Shown: positions 39,014 through 47,979 of the stretch, in pieces
Layout: each line of letters begins with the position of its first letter
Numbering within the stretch: position 1 is the first letter of the stretch
Assembly (NCBI RefSeq): GCF_029525555.1
Contig: NZ_JAPDHZ010000002.1
Span: forward strand, 1,959,868 to 2,023,867
Source: Cohnella ginsengisoli
Lineage (GTDB): Bacteria > Bacillota > Bacilli > Paenibacillales > Paenibacillaceae
Reading direction: 5' to 3'
Length of the DNA stretch: 64,000 bases
Translations under genes and position numbers: made by a program
Notes under the pieces: model-generated
What the model saw: the letters and a program-made list of their open reading frames with translations, nothing else
Told to the model about the DNA's origin: nothing
Database searches by the model: none

Positions 39014-39748
39014 TTAGACCTTGGTCGCCGCGACCAAGAGGAACATCGGGCGGCGCGCTTCGTCCGCCCACGCCGGATGCCGCTCCAGCATGTCGGCCGT
39101 CGGCTTCAGCTCGGACAGTTTATCGATGCGGAAGCCCGCTTCGATCAAGGGGTTCAAATAGCCGGCGACAGTCCGGTGGTATTTAACGACGTCATGTCCC
39201 AGGAACCTCGCGAGCCGAGGTCCTTCCTCGTGGTAGCGGTCGAGCGGCCAGTGCAGCTTCTCCCCCTCCGGGCCGTAGTGCCAATCCTGCGCTTCCAAAG
39301 CCGTAAAAGTCGGGTGCTCGACCGTGAACACGAAGGCTCCTCCTTCGGAAAGGCAGCCGTGCACGGCCCGGCAGATCTCGGCGAAGTCCGCCACGTAGTG
39401 CAGCGCCAACGAGCTCATCGCGACGTCGAACGCACTTTTCGTAAATGCGAAGTCCTCGATCGCGCTTCGCACATAAGAGATCGCGGGATCGTCGGTCGTC
39501 TCCCGCGCCCGCTCCAGCATCTTTTCGGACAAGTCGACGCCGATCGCCGACTTTGCGCCCTGTTCCCGGGCATACCGGCAATGCCAGCCATAGCCGCAGC
39601 CGAGGTCCAGCACGCGCTTGCCCGCCAACTCCGGCAGCATCGCACGAAGCTCGTTCCACTCGCCCGCCGCCTCCAAGCCGCCGACCGACCGCGGCATGCG
39701 GCTGTAATTTTCAAAAAAAACCTCGTCGTCGTATTTGTTCTCTTTCAT
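39014..39748 (-). CDS. Class I SAM-dependent methyltransferase
   Basis: This protein of 244 residues has the SAM-binding motif VLDLGCGYGWHCRYA (residues about 45-60), the acidic loop GVDLSEKMLERAR and the post-motif FDVAMSSLALHYVADF. ATG 39748 is preferred because GGGAG lies upstream, although an ATG three codons earlier is in frame. The family methylates small molecules or tRNA, and the substrate is not identifiable. It ends 34 bases after the DUF948 stop in convergent orientation. Confidence 0.85.
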   Translation of the reverse strand: MKENKYDDEVFFENYSRMPRSVGGLEAAGEWNELRAMLPELAGKRVLDLGCGYGWHCRYAREQGAKSAIGVDLSEKMLERARETTDDPAISYVRSAIEDFAFTKSAFDVAMSSLALHYVADFAEICRAVHGCLSEGGAFVFTVEHPTFTALEAQDWHYGPEGEKLHWPLDRYHEEGPRLARFLGHDVVKYHRTVAGYLNPLIEAGFRIDKLSELKPTADMLERHPAWADEARRPMFLLVAATKV

Positions 39749-39842
39749 CCGTCTCACGCTCCCCGTTCTTACTGGACACCGTCTATTTTACATCATGATG
39801 CGGGACGCACGAATCGCGAGGAATGCCCCATTCCGAAAGCGC

Positions 39843-39887
39843 AAAAAGCCCTTGTCTCCCGGCCGAAGCCGGAAGACAAGAGCTCCC
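39843..39887 (-). terminator. Intrinsic terminator after kbl
   Basis: On the minus strand CTCTTGTCTTCCGG pairs with CCGGGAGACAAGGG around CTTCGG, and CTTTTTG follows. It lies 60 bases after the restored kbl stop at 39948. Confidence 0.8.
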
Positions 39888-39947
39888 GTTCAAAAGCTGC
39901 GGATGACCATGCGGCAGCCGCTACCGTATCCGCCCGCTGCCGTTCGC

Positions 39948-41124
39948 TCAGATCAGCCCGGCGGTTCGCCCCGTGCGGGCCAGCGCGTCCAGCGCGAAGT
40001 CCAGATCCTCCCGCGTATGGGACGCCGTCACGATCAGTCGAACCCTCCCCCTTGTCCATGGCGACGGTCGGGAAGACGATGCCCTGCGCGTACACGCCTT
40101 CGGCGAGCAGCGCGTCGGAGAACCGCATTGTGTCCGCGGGCTTGCCGACGATGATCGGAATGATCGGCGTCTCGCTCATGCCGCAGTCGAAGCCGAGCGC
40201 GAGGAGCTTCTCCCTGCAATAATTCGCGTTGCTCCACAATCGCTCGATCAGCTCCGGGCTGCGCCCGAGCACGCGGACGGCCGCCAGGCACGAGGCCGCG
40301 ACGGCAGGCGTCTGCGACGTGCTGAACAGAAACGAGCGCGCCTTGTGGACCAAGTAATCCTTGAGCAGCGCGGAGCCCGCCATGTATCCGCCCGATACGC
40401 CGATCGCCTTGGATAGCGTGCCCACCTGGATGTGCACCCGTCCATGCAGTCCGAAGTGGTCGGTCGAGCCTTTGCCGTTGCGTCCGAGGACGCCGCTGGC
40501 ATGCGCGTCGTCGACATAGACGACGGCGTCGTACCGCTCCGCGAGCTCGGCGATGTCCGGCAGCGGCGCGATGTCGCCGTCCATGCTGAACACGCCGTCG
40601 GTGACGACGACGCGGGCGCGGTAGGACGCGCTCTCCTTCAGCGCCTGCTCCAGCTGTTCGAGATTTTTGTGCGCGTACACTTTGCGGCTTGCCTTGGTCA
40701 GCCGGATGCCGTCGATGATGCTGGCATGGTTGAGCTCGTCGCTGATGACGACATCGTCCGGCCCCAGGATCGACCCGAGGATACCCTGATTCGTCGTAAA
40801 TCCGGATTGGAAAACGAGCGTCGCCTCCGTGCCCTTGAACGCGGCCAGCTCGCGCTCGAGCTCGCCGTGAATGTCGAGCGTGCCGGCGATCGTACGGACG
40901 GAGCCGCTGCCGACGCCGTATTTTTCGATCGCTTCGATCGCGGCGCGCTTCAGCTCCGGATGCGCGGTCAGACCCAGATAGTTGTTGGAGGACATCTGCA
41001 GCACCCGACGTCCGCCGAGCGTCATCCAGCTGCCCGATCCGCCCTCCCATTCCGTGAGCGGCCGGTATCTGCCGTCCGCGCGGAGCTGCTCCAGCTCCTT
41101 CGATAAAAAGTACAGGTTTGCCAT
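39948..41124 (-). CDS. kbl: Glycine C-acetyltransferase (2-amino-3-ketobutyrate CoA ligase; one +1 frameshift)
   Basis: This PLP enzyme cleaves 2-amino-3-ketobutyrate with CoA to glycine and acetyl-CoA, the second step of threonine degradation. The restored protein has 391 residues, the family length. LQMSSNNYLGLTAHPELK, NHASIIDGIRLTKA, VYVDDAHASGVLG and the PLP-lysine motif GTLSKAIGVSGGY are all present. The break is C5 at 40047-40051; removing one base restores MDKGRVRLIVTASHTREDLDFAL and a stop at 39948. AAGGAG lies 14 bases before the ATG, a rather long spacing. It follows tdh by 41 bases and forms an operon with it. Confidence 0.94.
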
Positions 41125-41165
41125 CGTCGATCTGTCGACTCCTTCCCCATCGTTCGCTTCGATTC

Positions 41166-42212
41166 TCAGCCGTGCGTAAAGACAACCTTGCCGCAATTGC
41201 CGGACTTCACCAGCTCGAATGCCTCTTCGTAGCGATCCAGCGTGAACGTATGCGTGACCAGACCGTCCAGCCGCAGCGCCCCCGAATCGAGCAGTCCTTT
41301 CATCTGGTACCACGTCTCGTACATGCGGCGGCCGGTAATGCCATGGACGCTGATCCCTTTGAAAATGAGATGGCGGGCCAGGTCGATCGGCACGTCGTCC
41401 GTCGGAATGCCGAGCAGCGAGATGCGCCCCGCGTTCGCCGCCGCCTCGAACCCGCCCCGGATCGCCGCCGGATGGCCGGACATCTCGAGCACGACCTCCG
41501 CCCCTTCGCCGTCGGTCAGCGCGCGGACCGCTTCGGCCATCGGCGTCTCCGCGCTGTTGACGAGCGCATCGGCGCCCATTCGCTTCGCCATCTCCAGCCG
41601 GTTCGCGCGAACGTCGACGGCGACGATCTTGCCGGCGCCGCACGCGCGCGCCACGGCGATCGCCATCAAGCCGATCGCGCCCGTGCCGATGACGGCGACG
41701 GACCTGCCGACGATGTCGCCGGCGAGGACGGTCTGCACGGCATTGCCCAGCGGATCCTGCAAGCACGCCAGCTCGAACGGCATCTCCGGGCGGTTGTGAA
41801 TGACGTTCCCGGCCGGCAGCACCGCGTACTCGGCGAAGCAGCCCGGCGCCGAGATGCCGAAGCTGCGCGTGCGGGCGCAGACATGCGCGTTGCCCGTGCG
41901 GCAAGCCTTGCAGGTGCCGCATACGATGTGGCCTTCGCCCGAGACATGGTCGCCGACCTTAACGTTCGCCACCCGCTCGCCGACGGCTTCGACGATGCCC
42001 GCGAACTCGTGTCCGAACACGTTCGGCGTGACGACGGCACTCTCGGCCCAGGCATCCCAGTTATAGATATGAAGATCCGTGCCGCAGATCGAGGACGCCT
42101 TCACCCGGACCAACACTTCTTCGGGTCCGGGGACCGGCACCGGCACCTCCATCAGCGCCGCGCCCGGCCCCCGGTTCGGCTTGACCAGGCCGCGCATCGT
42201 TCTATCCCGCAT
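41166..42212 (-). CDS. tdh: L-threonine 3-dehydrogenase, zinc-dependent
   Basis: This medium-chain dehydrogenase oxidises L-threonine to 2-amino-3-ketobutyrate with NAD+, feeding kbl. The protein of about 348 residues has the catalytic-zinc site ICGTDLHIYNWDAWA, GHEFAGIVEAVG, the structural zinc Cys cluster CGTCKACRTGNAHVC and the NAD motif VIGTGAIGLMAIAVARACGAG. ATG 42212 has GAGGGTG upstream; ATG 42197 (MRGLVKP) is the alternative. A palindromic operator lies between it and the divergent cupin regulator, which probably controls it. Confidence 0.93.
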   Translation of the reverse strand: MRDRTMRGLVKPNRGPGAALMEVPVPVPGPEEVLVRVKASSICGTDLHIYNWDAWAESAVVTPNVFGHEFAGIVEAVGERVANVKVGDHVSGEGHIVCGTCKACRTGNAHVCARTRSFGISAPGCFAEYAVLPAGNVIHNRPEMPFELACLQDPLGNAVQTVLAGDIVGRSVAVIGTGAIGLMAIAVARACGAGKIVAVDVRANRLEMAKRMGADALVNSAETPMAEAVRALTDGEGAEVVLEMSGHPAAIRGGFEAAANAGRISLLGIPTDDVPIDLARHLIFKGISVHGITGRRMYETWYQMKGLLDSGALRLDGLVTHTFTLDRYEEAFELVKSGNCGKVVFTHG

Positions 42213-42245
42213 TCTCATCACCCTCAAATAGAGTTAAATCCGCCA

Positions 42246-42283
42246 TGTACAATATATTATACATTCGTATTATATATTGCACA
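42246..42283. promoter_or_regulatory. Palindromic operator between tdh and the cupin regulator
   Basis: TGTACAATATATTATA and TATTATATATTGCACA are inverted arms (two mismatched pairs) around CATTCG. A third half-site-like AATTGTAC follows at 42288-42295. The region separates the divergent tdh-kbl operon and the regulator at 42359, whose -10-like TATAAT is at 42321-42326. It is a good candidate site for that regulator. Confidence 0.6.
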
Positions 42284-42358
42284 ATCGAATTGTACGGGTT
42301 TATATTCGTCCAAGGTTCGGTATAATGGAGAGAAAATAAACGGACTTAGGTGGATATC

Positions 42359-42914
42359 ATGGACGCGATTCATAAAAAAGGTCGGCAAAAACCTGCAAGC
42401 CGTGCGCAAATCGCGCGGCCTCAGCCTTGACCAGGCGGCCGAGCTGACGGGCGTCAGCAAAGCGATGATCGGCCAGATCGAGCGGGGCGACTCCAATCCG
42501 ACGATCTCCGTGCTGTGGAAAATCGTCAACGGACTAAAGATTTCATTTACGTCGCTAATCGAGGAGGCAAAGGCGGAAGTCACGTTCGTCGACATGGCCG
42601 AGATCGAGCCGTTTTTGGAGGAGGACGGCGCCTATCGCGCATTTCCGATGTTCCCCTTCGACCAGCGCAAAGGCTTCGAAATGTACGCGGTAAGCATGGA
42701 TCCCGGCTGCAGCCATGAATCGGAGCCGCACAACGAGGCGGTCGAGGAGTACATCGTCGTGACGGACGGCTCGCTCGACGTCGAGGTCGGCGGCGAGACG
42801 TACGCGGTCGCCGCGGGCAACGCCGTGCGCTTCCCGGCGGACCAGCCTCATGCGTACCGGAACAACACCGGCCAGGTCACTACCTATATTACGCTCATCC
42901 ATTACCCCTCATGA
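42359..42914 (+). CDS. XRE-family regulator with C-terminal cupin (one +1 frameshift at the start)
   Basis: The restored protein has 184 residues: an N-terminal XRE helix-turn-helix (VGKNLQAVRKSRGLSLDQAAELTGVSKAMIGQIERGDSNPTISVLWKI) and a C-terminal double-stranded beta-helix cupin (EPHNEAVEEYIVVTDGSLDVEVGG). The break is A6 at 42374-42379, six codons in. Removing one base joins MDAIHKK to VGKNLQAV. AGGTGGA precedes the ATG. It is divergent from tdh-kbl across a palindromic operator and likely regulates threonine degradation and itself. The ligand is not known. Confidence 0.88.
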
Positions 42915-42920
42915 TGCGCG

Positions 42921-42960
42921 AAAGCCCGCTTCCCGGAATTTCCGGAGAGCGGGCTTTATT
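42921..42960 (+). terminator. Intrinsic terminator after the cupin regulator
   Basis: AAAGCCCGCTT pairs with AGAGCGGGCTTT, with an inner CCGGAATTTCCGG stem, followed by ATTTGTTTT. It starts six bases after the stop. Confidence 0.85.
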
Positions 42961-43072
42961 TGTTTTCGGGAACCGCCGTTTCTTCCTGACAATCTGTTGT
43001 CAGAAACGCTGCGTTATCATGAACTACGTAAGGTTGATAGCGAAACGGAAGAAATCCTGAGGAGGCAATGAA

Positions 43073-44242
43073 ATGAAACAAGACCAACTCAATCGCAGCG
43101 CAGCCCAAGCAGACATACGGCCTTTCCGCGTAGAAATCCCGCAAGCCGACCTTGACGACCTGGCTTACCGGCTGTCTCGGACTCGCTGGCCGAACGCGCT
43201 GAACGGCGCCGGATGGAAATACGGCGTATCGCTCGATTACGTCAAGGGGTTAGCCAATTACTGGCAGAACGGCTTCGACTGGCGCAAGCAAGAAGCGCGC
43301 TTGAACGCGTACCCGCAGTTCACGACGGAGATCCAAGGCGCGAACGTTCACTTCCTTCACGTTCGCTCGCCCGAGCCGGACGCGCTCCCGCTCCTGCTGA
43401 CCCACGCATGGCCCAGTTCGATCGCGGAGTTCCTGAACGTCATCGGGCCGCTCAGCGATCCCCGCAGCCACGGCGGCGATCCTGCGGACGCCTTCCATCT
43501 CGTCATCCCCTCCGTGCCAGGATTCGGTTTTTCCGGGTCGACATTGGATTCGGGTTGGAACATCGCGCGAATCGCCAAGGCTTGGGCGGAGCTGATGCGT
43601 CGCCTCGGGTATGACCGGTACGGCGTGCACGGAAGCGACTGCGGCGCGCTCGTATCCCGGGAAATGGGCCTTCAGCAGCCGGAAGGACTGATCGGCCTCC
43701 ATGTGCTCCAGCTGTTCTCGTTCCCGTCCGGCGATCCCGCGGAGATGGCGGATCTCACCGAGGAGGACGGAAGGCGGCTTCAGTTCCTGGCGAACTTCCA
43801 CGAAAGGGCCGGCTTCAACGCCATCCAATCCACGCGTCCGCAGACGCTTTCCTACGGACTGACCGATTCCCCGGCTGGCCAGCTAAGCTGGATCGCGGAA
43901 ATGTTCAACGGGTTCGGCGACCACGTCGATGCGATCGATCGCGATGCGCTGCTAACGAACACGTCGATCTATTGGCTGACGAATACGGCCGAATCGTCGA
44001 CGCGGCTCTATTACGAGAACGCGCACGATACGGAAGCTTCGGCAGCGGGCCCGAACGGGATGCCTACCGGAATCGCCGTATTCGGCGACGACTTCAAGTC
44101 CATCCGAAGGTTCGCCGAGCGGGACAACACGAATATCGTTCACTGGTCGGAATTCGAGCGGGGCACTCACTTTGCCGCTTACGATCAACCGGAAGCGCTC
44201 GCCGGCGACCTGCGGACCTTTTTCGGACGCCTTCGCCGCTGA
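43073..44242 (+). CDS. Epoxide hydrolase (EHN-type alpha/beta hydrolase)
   Basis: This intact 389-residue protein has the N-terminal EHN domain typical of microsomal-type epoxide hydrolases ([50 protein letters not shown]). The alpha/beta-hydrolase core has the HGxP-like HAWPSS, the nucleophile elbow [15 protein letters not shown] (Asp near residue 188) and a C-terminal [12 protein letters not shown] (catalytic His). It adds water to epoxides, or related substrates, in the cytoplasm. GAGGAGG lies 8 bases before the ATG. It stands alone between two terminators. Confidence 0.92.
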   Translation: MKQDQLNRSAAQADIRPFRVEIPQADLDDLAYRLSRTRWPNALNGAGWKYGVSLDYVKGLANYWQNGFDWRKQEARLNAYPQFTTEIQGANVHFLHVRSPEPDALPLLLTHAWPSSIAEFLNVIGPLSDPRSHGGDPADAFHLVIPSVPGFGFSGSTLDSGWNIARIAKAWAELMRRLGYDRYGVHGSDCGALVSREMGLQQPEGLIGLHVLQLFSFPSGDPAEMADLTEEDGRRLQFLANFHERAGFNAIQSTRPQTLSYGLTDSPAGQLSWIAEMFNGFGDHVDAIDRDALLTNTSIYWLTNTAESSTRLYYENAHDTEASAAGPNGMPTGIAVFGDDFKSIRRFAERDNTNIVHWSEFERGTHFAAYDQPEALAGDLRTFFGRLRR

Positions 44243-44283
44243 CGGCGGTCGGATCGACGAGTTCGAGACCGCTTGGGTAAAAG

Positions 44284-44337
44284 AAAAGACCGCGAAAACG
44301 CGCAGGGGAAACGCCCCGGCCGTTCTCGCGGTTTTTT
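44284..44337. terminator. Bidirectional terminator between convergent genes
   Basis: GACCGCGAAAACG and CGTTCTCGCGGTTTTTT pair, with an inner GGGG/CCCC stem. It sits 40 bases after the epoxide hydrolase stop and just after the ROK gene's stop at 44348 on the other strand. Confidence 0.85.
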
Positions 44338-44347
44338 GTTGCGCACT

Positions 44348-45544
44348 TTAAACCTCCATGCTCCTCCACATCATGAGCGCGGCGCCGGTGGCGACGGCGT
44401 CTTCGCGGAGCTCGCCTTTGGTGAAGACGGGCTGGTACGCCGGGTAGTAGTACACGTTCTGGCGCGCGGTCTCGATGGCCGTCCGATAGAATCGCTCGTC
44501 CGAGTAGATAAGCGATCCGCCCAAGATGACGGTCTCCGGATGGAACATATTGATCATGTTGGCGAGGCCGATGCCGAGGTAGGCTGCCGCGCCGTCGAAC
44601 AGCTCGACCGCGGGCGGATGTCCCTGTCTCAGCGCCTGCAGCAGATCCTCGTAGCGGATCTGATCCGGCGCGAGACGCAGCTGCTCCGTCCAGCCGCCGC
44701 GCCCCAGCTTGGCCTGCGATTGCGCCTGCTTTTCCAACGCCTGTATGGAGGCGTAAGCCTCCAACGCGCCGAAGTTGCCGCCCTCGTGCAGCCGCGTGCC
44801 GTCCGCCTGAATGATCATTTGTCCGACGGCGCCCTCCAAGTCGATCGAGCCGTGGACGATCCCGCCGTTCGACATCATGGCGGACCGCAGCCCGATCCCC
44901 GCATGCACGTACAGCATATGCTGGGGATTGGAACGCCGCAGCGCCCATCGTTCGCCCATGAGCGCCGCGTTCGCGCCGTTCTCGAGGCGCGCCTTGAAGC
45001 CGGTCGCCTCCTCGGCCATGGCGCAGAGCGGGACATCCTGCCAGCCCGGCGCCGCGAAGTGGAGCGGCCGAAGCACGACGCCCCGCTCTCGATCCAGCGG
45101 ACCGACGGCGCCGATGCCCAATCCTTTCACTTGGCCGGGTTCGATCTTGTGGTCGAACAAAATGGCCTTGATGCTCGCGCCGACATGCGCGATCAGCTTG
45201 TCCGGCGTCATCGCTTCGTCCATGCGCCAGCGGGTGAACGACATCGGATTCATGCGGACGTCGAAGAAGCCGAGCGAGGCGTGGGACCGGGAAATCTCGA
45301 GGCCGAAAAAGTACCCGAAAGCCGGATTCGTCTCGTACACGATCGGCCTTCTGCCGCCGCTGGACGGGCCGAGGCCCGAAGCCTGGATCAGCCGGTCCGC
45401 GGTCATCTCTTCGAGCGTGCGCGTAAGCGTGCTGCTCGGAATCCGGAACCGATCCAGCAGCTCGGCCTTGGAAGCGAAGCCCTGCTCGGCGATTTGACGG
45501 TATATTAATTCCTTGGACGTAGGCACTCGATTCGCGCGGTTCAT
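44348..45544 (-). CDS. ROK-family transcriptional regulator
   Basis: This 398-residue protein combines an N-terminal winged helix (TSKELIYRQIAEQGFASKAELLDRFRIPSSTLTRTLEEM) with a sugar-kinase-like ROK domain (GYFFGLEISRSHASLGFFDV, VKGLGIGAVGPLDRERG, VHAGIGLRSAMMSNGGIVHG, MFHPETVILGG). The NagC/XylR type represses sugar-use operons and releases DNA on binding a sugar. The Cys-rich zinc motif and the GH-type catalytic pocket of ROK kinases are absent (EGAVGQM instead of the usual ELGH stretch), so it is a regulator rather than an active kinase. The target is unknown. Confidence 0.9.
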   Translation of the reverse strand: MNRANRVPTSKELIYRQIAEQGFASKAELLDRFRIPSSTLTRTLEEMTADRLIQASGLGPSSGGRRPIVYETNPAFGYFFGLEISRSHASLGFFDVRMNPMSFTRWRMDEAMTPDKLIAHVGASIKAILFDHKIEPGQVKGLGIGAVGPLDRERGVVLRPLHFAAPGWQDVPLCAMAEEATGFKARLENGANAALMGERWALRRSNPQHMLYVHAGIGLRSAMMSNGGIVHGSIDLEGAVGQMIIQADGTRLHEGGNFGALEAYASIQALEKQAQSQAKLGRGGWTEQLRLAPDQIRYEDLLQALRQGHPPAVELFDGAAAYLGIGLANMINMFHPETVILGGSLIYSDERFYRTAIETARQNVYYYPAYQPVFTKGELREDAVATGAALMMWRSMEV

Positions 45545-45773
45545 GGACTAGGCACTTCCTCGCTCGCTTGTTCGTTCGGCTGCAATCATTCTTATTATTA
45601 TAGCGAAACGCCCTGGGGCGATCTATACCCTGTCTTCCACTCGGATTAATGCCAAAGTGAATTTAAGTTTTGCTTAATATCCTATACAAAAAAGTTATTA
45701 TGACCCAAATTCCGAATACTTAATACCATTTTGGAATAAAGATGCTATACTGATGGAGACGGGAGGCTTTGCC
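45545..45773. promoter_or_regulatory. Divergent control region of the ROK and chromate-transporter genes
   Basis: This gap holds the two promoters. An inverted repeat, CCAAATTCC / GGAATaaag-type arms around 45705-45740, and an AT-rich core flank a TATACT -10-like hexamer near 45746. GGGAGG lies 7 bases before the ATG at 45774. Confidence 0.4.
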
Positions 45774-46373
45774 ATGAACGATAGAAGAAAGCTCCATCTC
45801 TCGCTCTTCCTCGTATTTCTGAAAATGAGCCCCTTTACGTTCGGCGGCGGATACGCGCTGATCCCGGCGATCGAACGCGAGGTCGTCGAAAAGAAACGCT
45901 GGCTGCAAGTAGAGGAAATCGCCGATCTATTCGCGGTATCCGGCACCGTGCCCGGCGCGGTCGCCGTCAATTCGGCGTCCTTCATCGGCTACCGGATCGG
46001 CGGCGTGTCCGGCGCGATTGCGGCGCTGCTCGGCATTTTCCTGCCGACCTTCGCGCTCATGATCGTCTTGTCGATCTTCTACGTTCAGTTCAAGGACAAT
46101 CCCAAAATCGAAGCCGCCTTCACCGCCATACGCGCCACGGTCGCCGCGCTCATCGCCTTCGCGGCGATCAAGGTCGCCCGATCTTCGATTGCGGACTTCG
46201 CCTCCGGCGCGTTGGCCGCAGTTGCCGCGCTCCTGCTTTTCACCGGCATCCATCCGCTATGGGTCGTCGCGCTGGGCGCGACCGCCGGCATCCTCTGGGT
46301 ACAATTCCGCGGGAAGAAGGGCAAAGGCCCGAAAATCAAGGAAAAGGAGCCGGTCTTCGATTACATGATATAA
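45774..46373 (+). CDS. Chromate transporter, first half-size subunit
   Basis: This 199-residue membrane protein belongs to the short-chain ChrA family: FLKMSPFTFGGGYALIPAIEREVVEKKRWL carries the FGGGYA motif, and FAVSGTVPGAVAVNSASFIGYRIGG carries the PG-A-N motif. Five or six hydrophobic segments follow. I chose ATG 45774 (GGGAGG upstream) over 45753. It pairs with the next gene 23 bases downstream; short-chain ChrA proteins function as hetero-dimers. Chromate efflux is the family assignment; sulfate or another anion is possible. Confidence 0.9.
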   Translation: MNDRRKLHLSLFLVFLKMSPFTFGGGYALIPAIEREVVEKKRWLQVEEIADLFAVSGTVPGAVAVNSASFIGYRIGGVSGAIAALLGIFLPTFALMIVLSIFYVQFKDNPKIEAAFTAIRATVAALIAFAAIKVARSSIADFASGALAAVAALLLFTGIHPLWVVALGATAGILWVQFRGKKGKGPKIKEKEPVFDYMI

Positions 46374-46396
46374 TCTGAGCAAATGAGGTACTCAAC

Positions 46397-46942
46397 ATGC
46401 TGATCCATCTGTTCGCCATGTTCCTCCTCGTCGGGCTCGTCTCCTTCGGCGGCGGCTACGCGATAATCCCGCTCATTCAGGAAGAGATCCTGAACCGCTA
46501 CCATTGGATGGAGGCCGGACAGCTCGCGGACATCGTGGCCGTCGCGGGCATGTCGCCCGGCCCGATCGCCACCAACATCGCGGTCGCGGTCGGCTATCAA
46601 CAGGCCGGCTGGCTCGGAGCCGCTTTGGCGGCGCTGGCGGTCGTGCTGCCTTCGTTCGCGCTGATTCTTGCGGCAGGCAAGCTGTTCTTCCGCTATCGCG
46701 ATCATCCTCGGGTGGCGGCGGCATTTTACGGCTTGCGAGCCGTCGTCGTCGGATTGATCGCGTACGCGGCCGTATCGTTCGCGCGGCATGCCGGCCTGTT
46801 GTGGACGGGAACGCCCGACTGGCGGACCTGGTGCCAGATCGCCATTTTCGCCGGCTCGTTGTTCTCGCTGATCTATTTGCACAAGCATCCGTTCGTCGTT
46901 ATCCTGTTGTCCGGCCTGGTCGGCATCGCGCTTTACGGCTAG
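46397..46942 (+). CDS. Chromate transporter, second half-size subunit
   Basis: This 181-residue protein is homologous to the first subunit: FGGGYAIIPLIQEEILNRYHWM and VAGMSPGPIATNIAVAVGYQQ keep the same two motifs. It has about six hydrophobic segments. The two halves form the usual short-chain ChrA pair. The formylglycine-generating enzyme gene begins 35 bases downstream, but a functional link is not implied. Confidence 0.9.
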   Translation: MLIHLFAMFLLVGLVSFGGGYAIIPLIQEEILNRYHWMEAGQLADIVAVAGMSPGPIATNIAVAVGYQQAGWLGAALAALAVVLPSFALILAAGKLFFRYRDHPRVAAAFYGLRAVVVGLIAYAAVSFARHAGLLWTGTPDWRTWCQIAIFAGSLFSLIYLHKHPFVVILLSGLVGIALYG

Positions 46943-46976
46943 CCGGCTTTTTGGAGCACTCTTCAATCCCTAGCGA

Positions 46977-47979
46977 ATGGAGCGAACCCACTTGGAAGAG
47001 CAAGTCAGTCCTTGCTGCGCCGCACGCAGATCGTCCGCGCAAGCGGACATGGCGGGAGCCGTCGTACCGCCACTTGAAGCGATCGCTCCTCCAAGCCTCG
47101 GAGCCTGCCCCGGTCCCGAGCTTGAGGCGCAAATGATCCGGATCCCGGGCGGCGAGTTCGTCATGGGTACGGACGCGGCCGACGGATTTCCCGCGGACGG
47201 CGAAGGCCCGCCGCGCCCCGTTCGGATCGACGGCTTTTATTTGTCGGCCCATGCGGTAACCAACGCCCAATTCAAAGCGTTCGTTCAAGCGACCGGGTAC
47301 GTCACCGAGGCGGAGCGATTCGGCTGGTCGTACGTGTTCCACTTGTTCGTCTCCGAAGCCGTCAAGCAAACCGTGAGCAACGTGCCGCAATCGACGCCCT
47401 GGTGGTATGTCGTGAACGGGGCCAGCTGGGACAAGCCCGAAGGGCCGGACTCCGGCATCCGGGACCGGATGGACCATCCGGTCGTCCACGTCACCTGGCA
47501 CGACGCAGCCGCCTACTGCGAATGGGCCGGCGGACGGCTGCCGACCGAGGCCGAGTGGGAGTATGCCGCCAGAGGCGGCCTTGCGCGCAAGACCTATCCT
47601 TGGGGGGGATCTGCTGAAGGAGGGCGGCGAGCATCGCTGCAACATCTGGCAGGGCAAGTTTCCGGTGAAAAACAGCAAGAGCGACGGCTACGCGGGCACC
47701 GCGCCCGTTGATGCCTACGCCCCCAACGGCTACGGCCTCTACAACATGGCAGGCAACGTGTGGGAATGGTGCGCGGACTGGTTCACGCCCGCCTACCATG
47801 CGGTTACCGCCGCTTCTAATCCAAGATTCGACCAGCCGACGGGCAAACGGTCGATGCGCGGCGGTTCTTATTTGTGCCACCGGTCTTACTGCAACCGGTA
47901 CCGTGTCGCCGCGCGCAGCTCGAACACGCCGGACAGCTCCGGCGGCAACTGCGGGTTCCGCGTCGCGCGGTCGGGCTAG
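46977..47979 (+). CDS. Formylglycine-generating enzyme (sulfatase-modifying factor; one +1 frameshift)
   Basis: The enzyme converts an active-site Cys of sulfatases, in the motif CxPxR/CxAxR, to formylglycine. The restored protein has 333 residues. The core begins [23 protein letters not shown], and [14 protein letters not shown] and [13 protein letters not shown] are family hallmarks. The two redox/copper Cys residues are kept in [15 protein letters not shown], followed by [15 protein letters not shown]. The break is G7 at 47602-47608; removing one base restores [12 protein letters not shown]. The N-terminus contains CCAAR, itself a CxAxR motif. An in-frame TTG at 46992 has a better RBS (GGAG, 9 bases) than the ATG at 46977. 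No sulfatase lies in the window. Confidence 0.9.
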
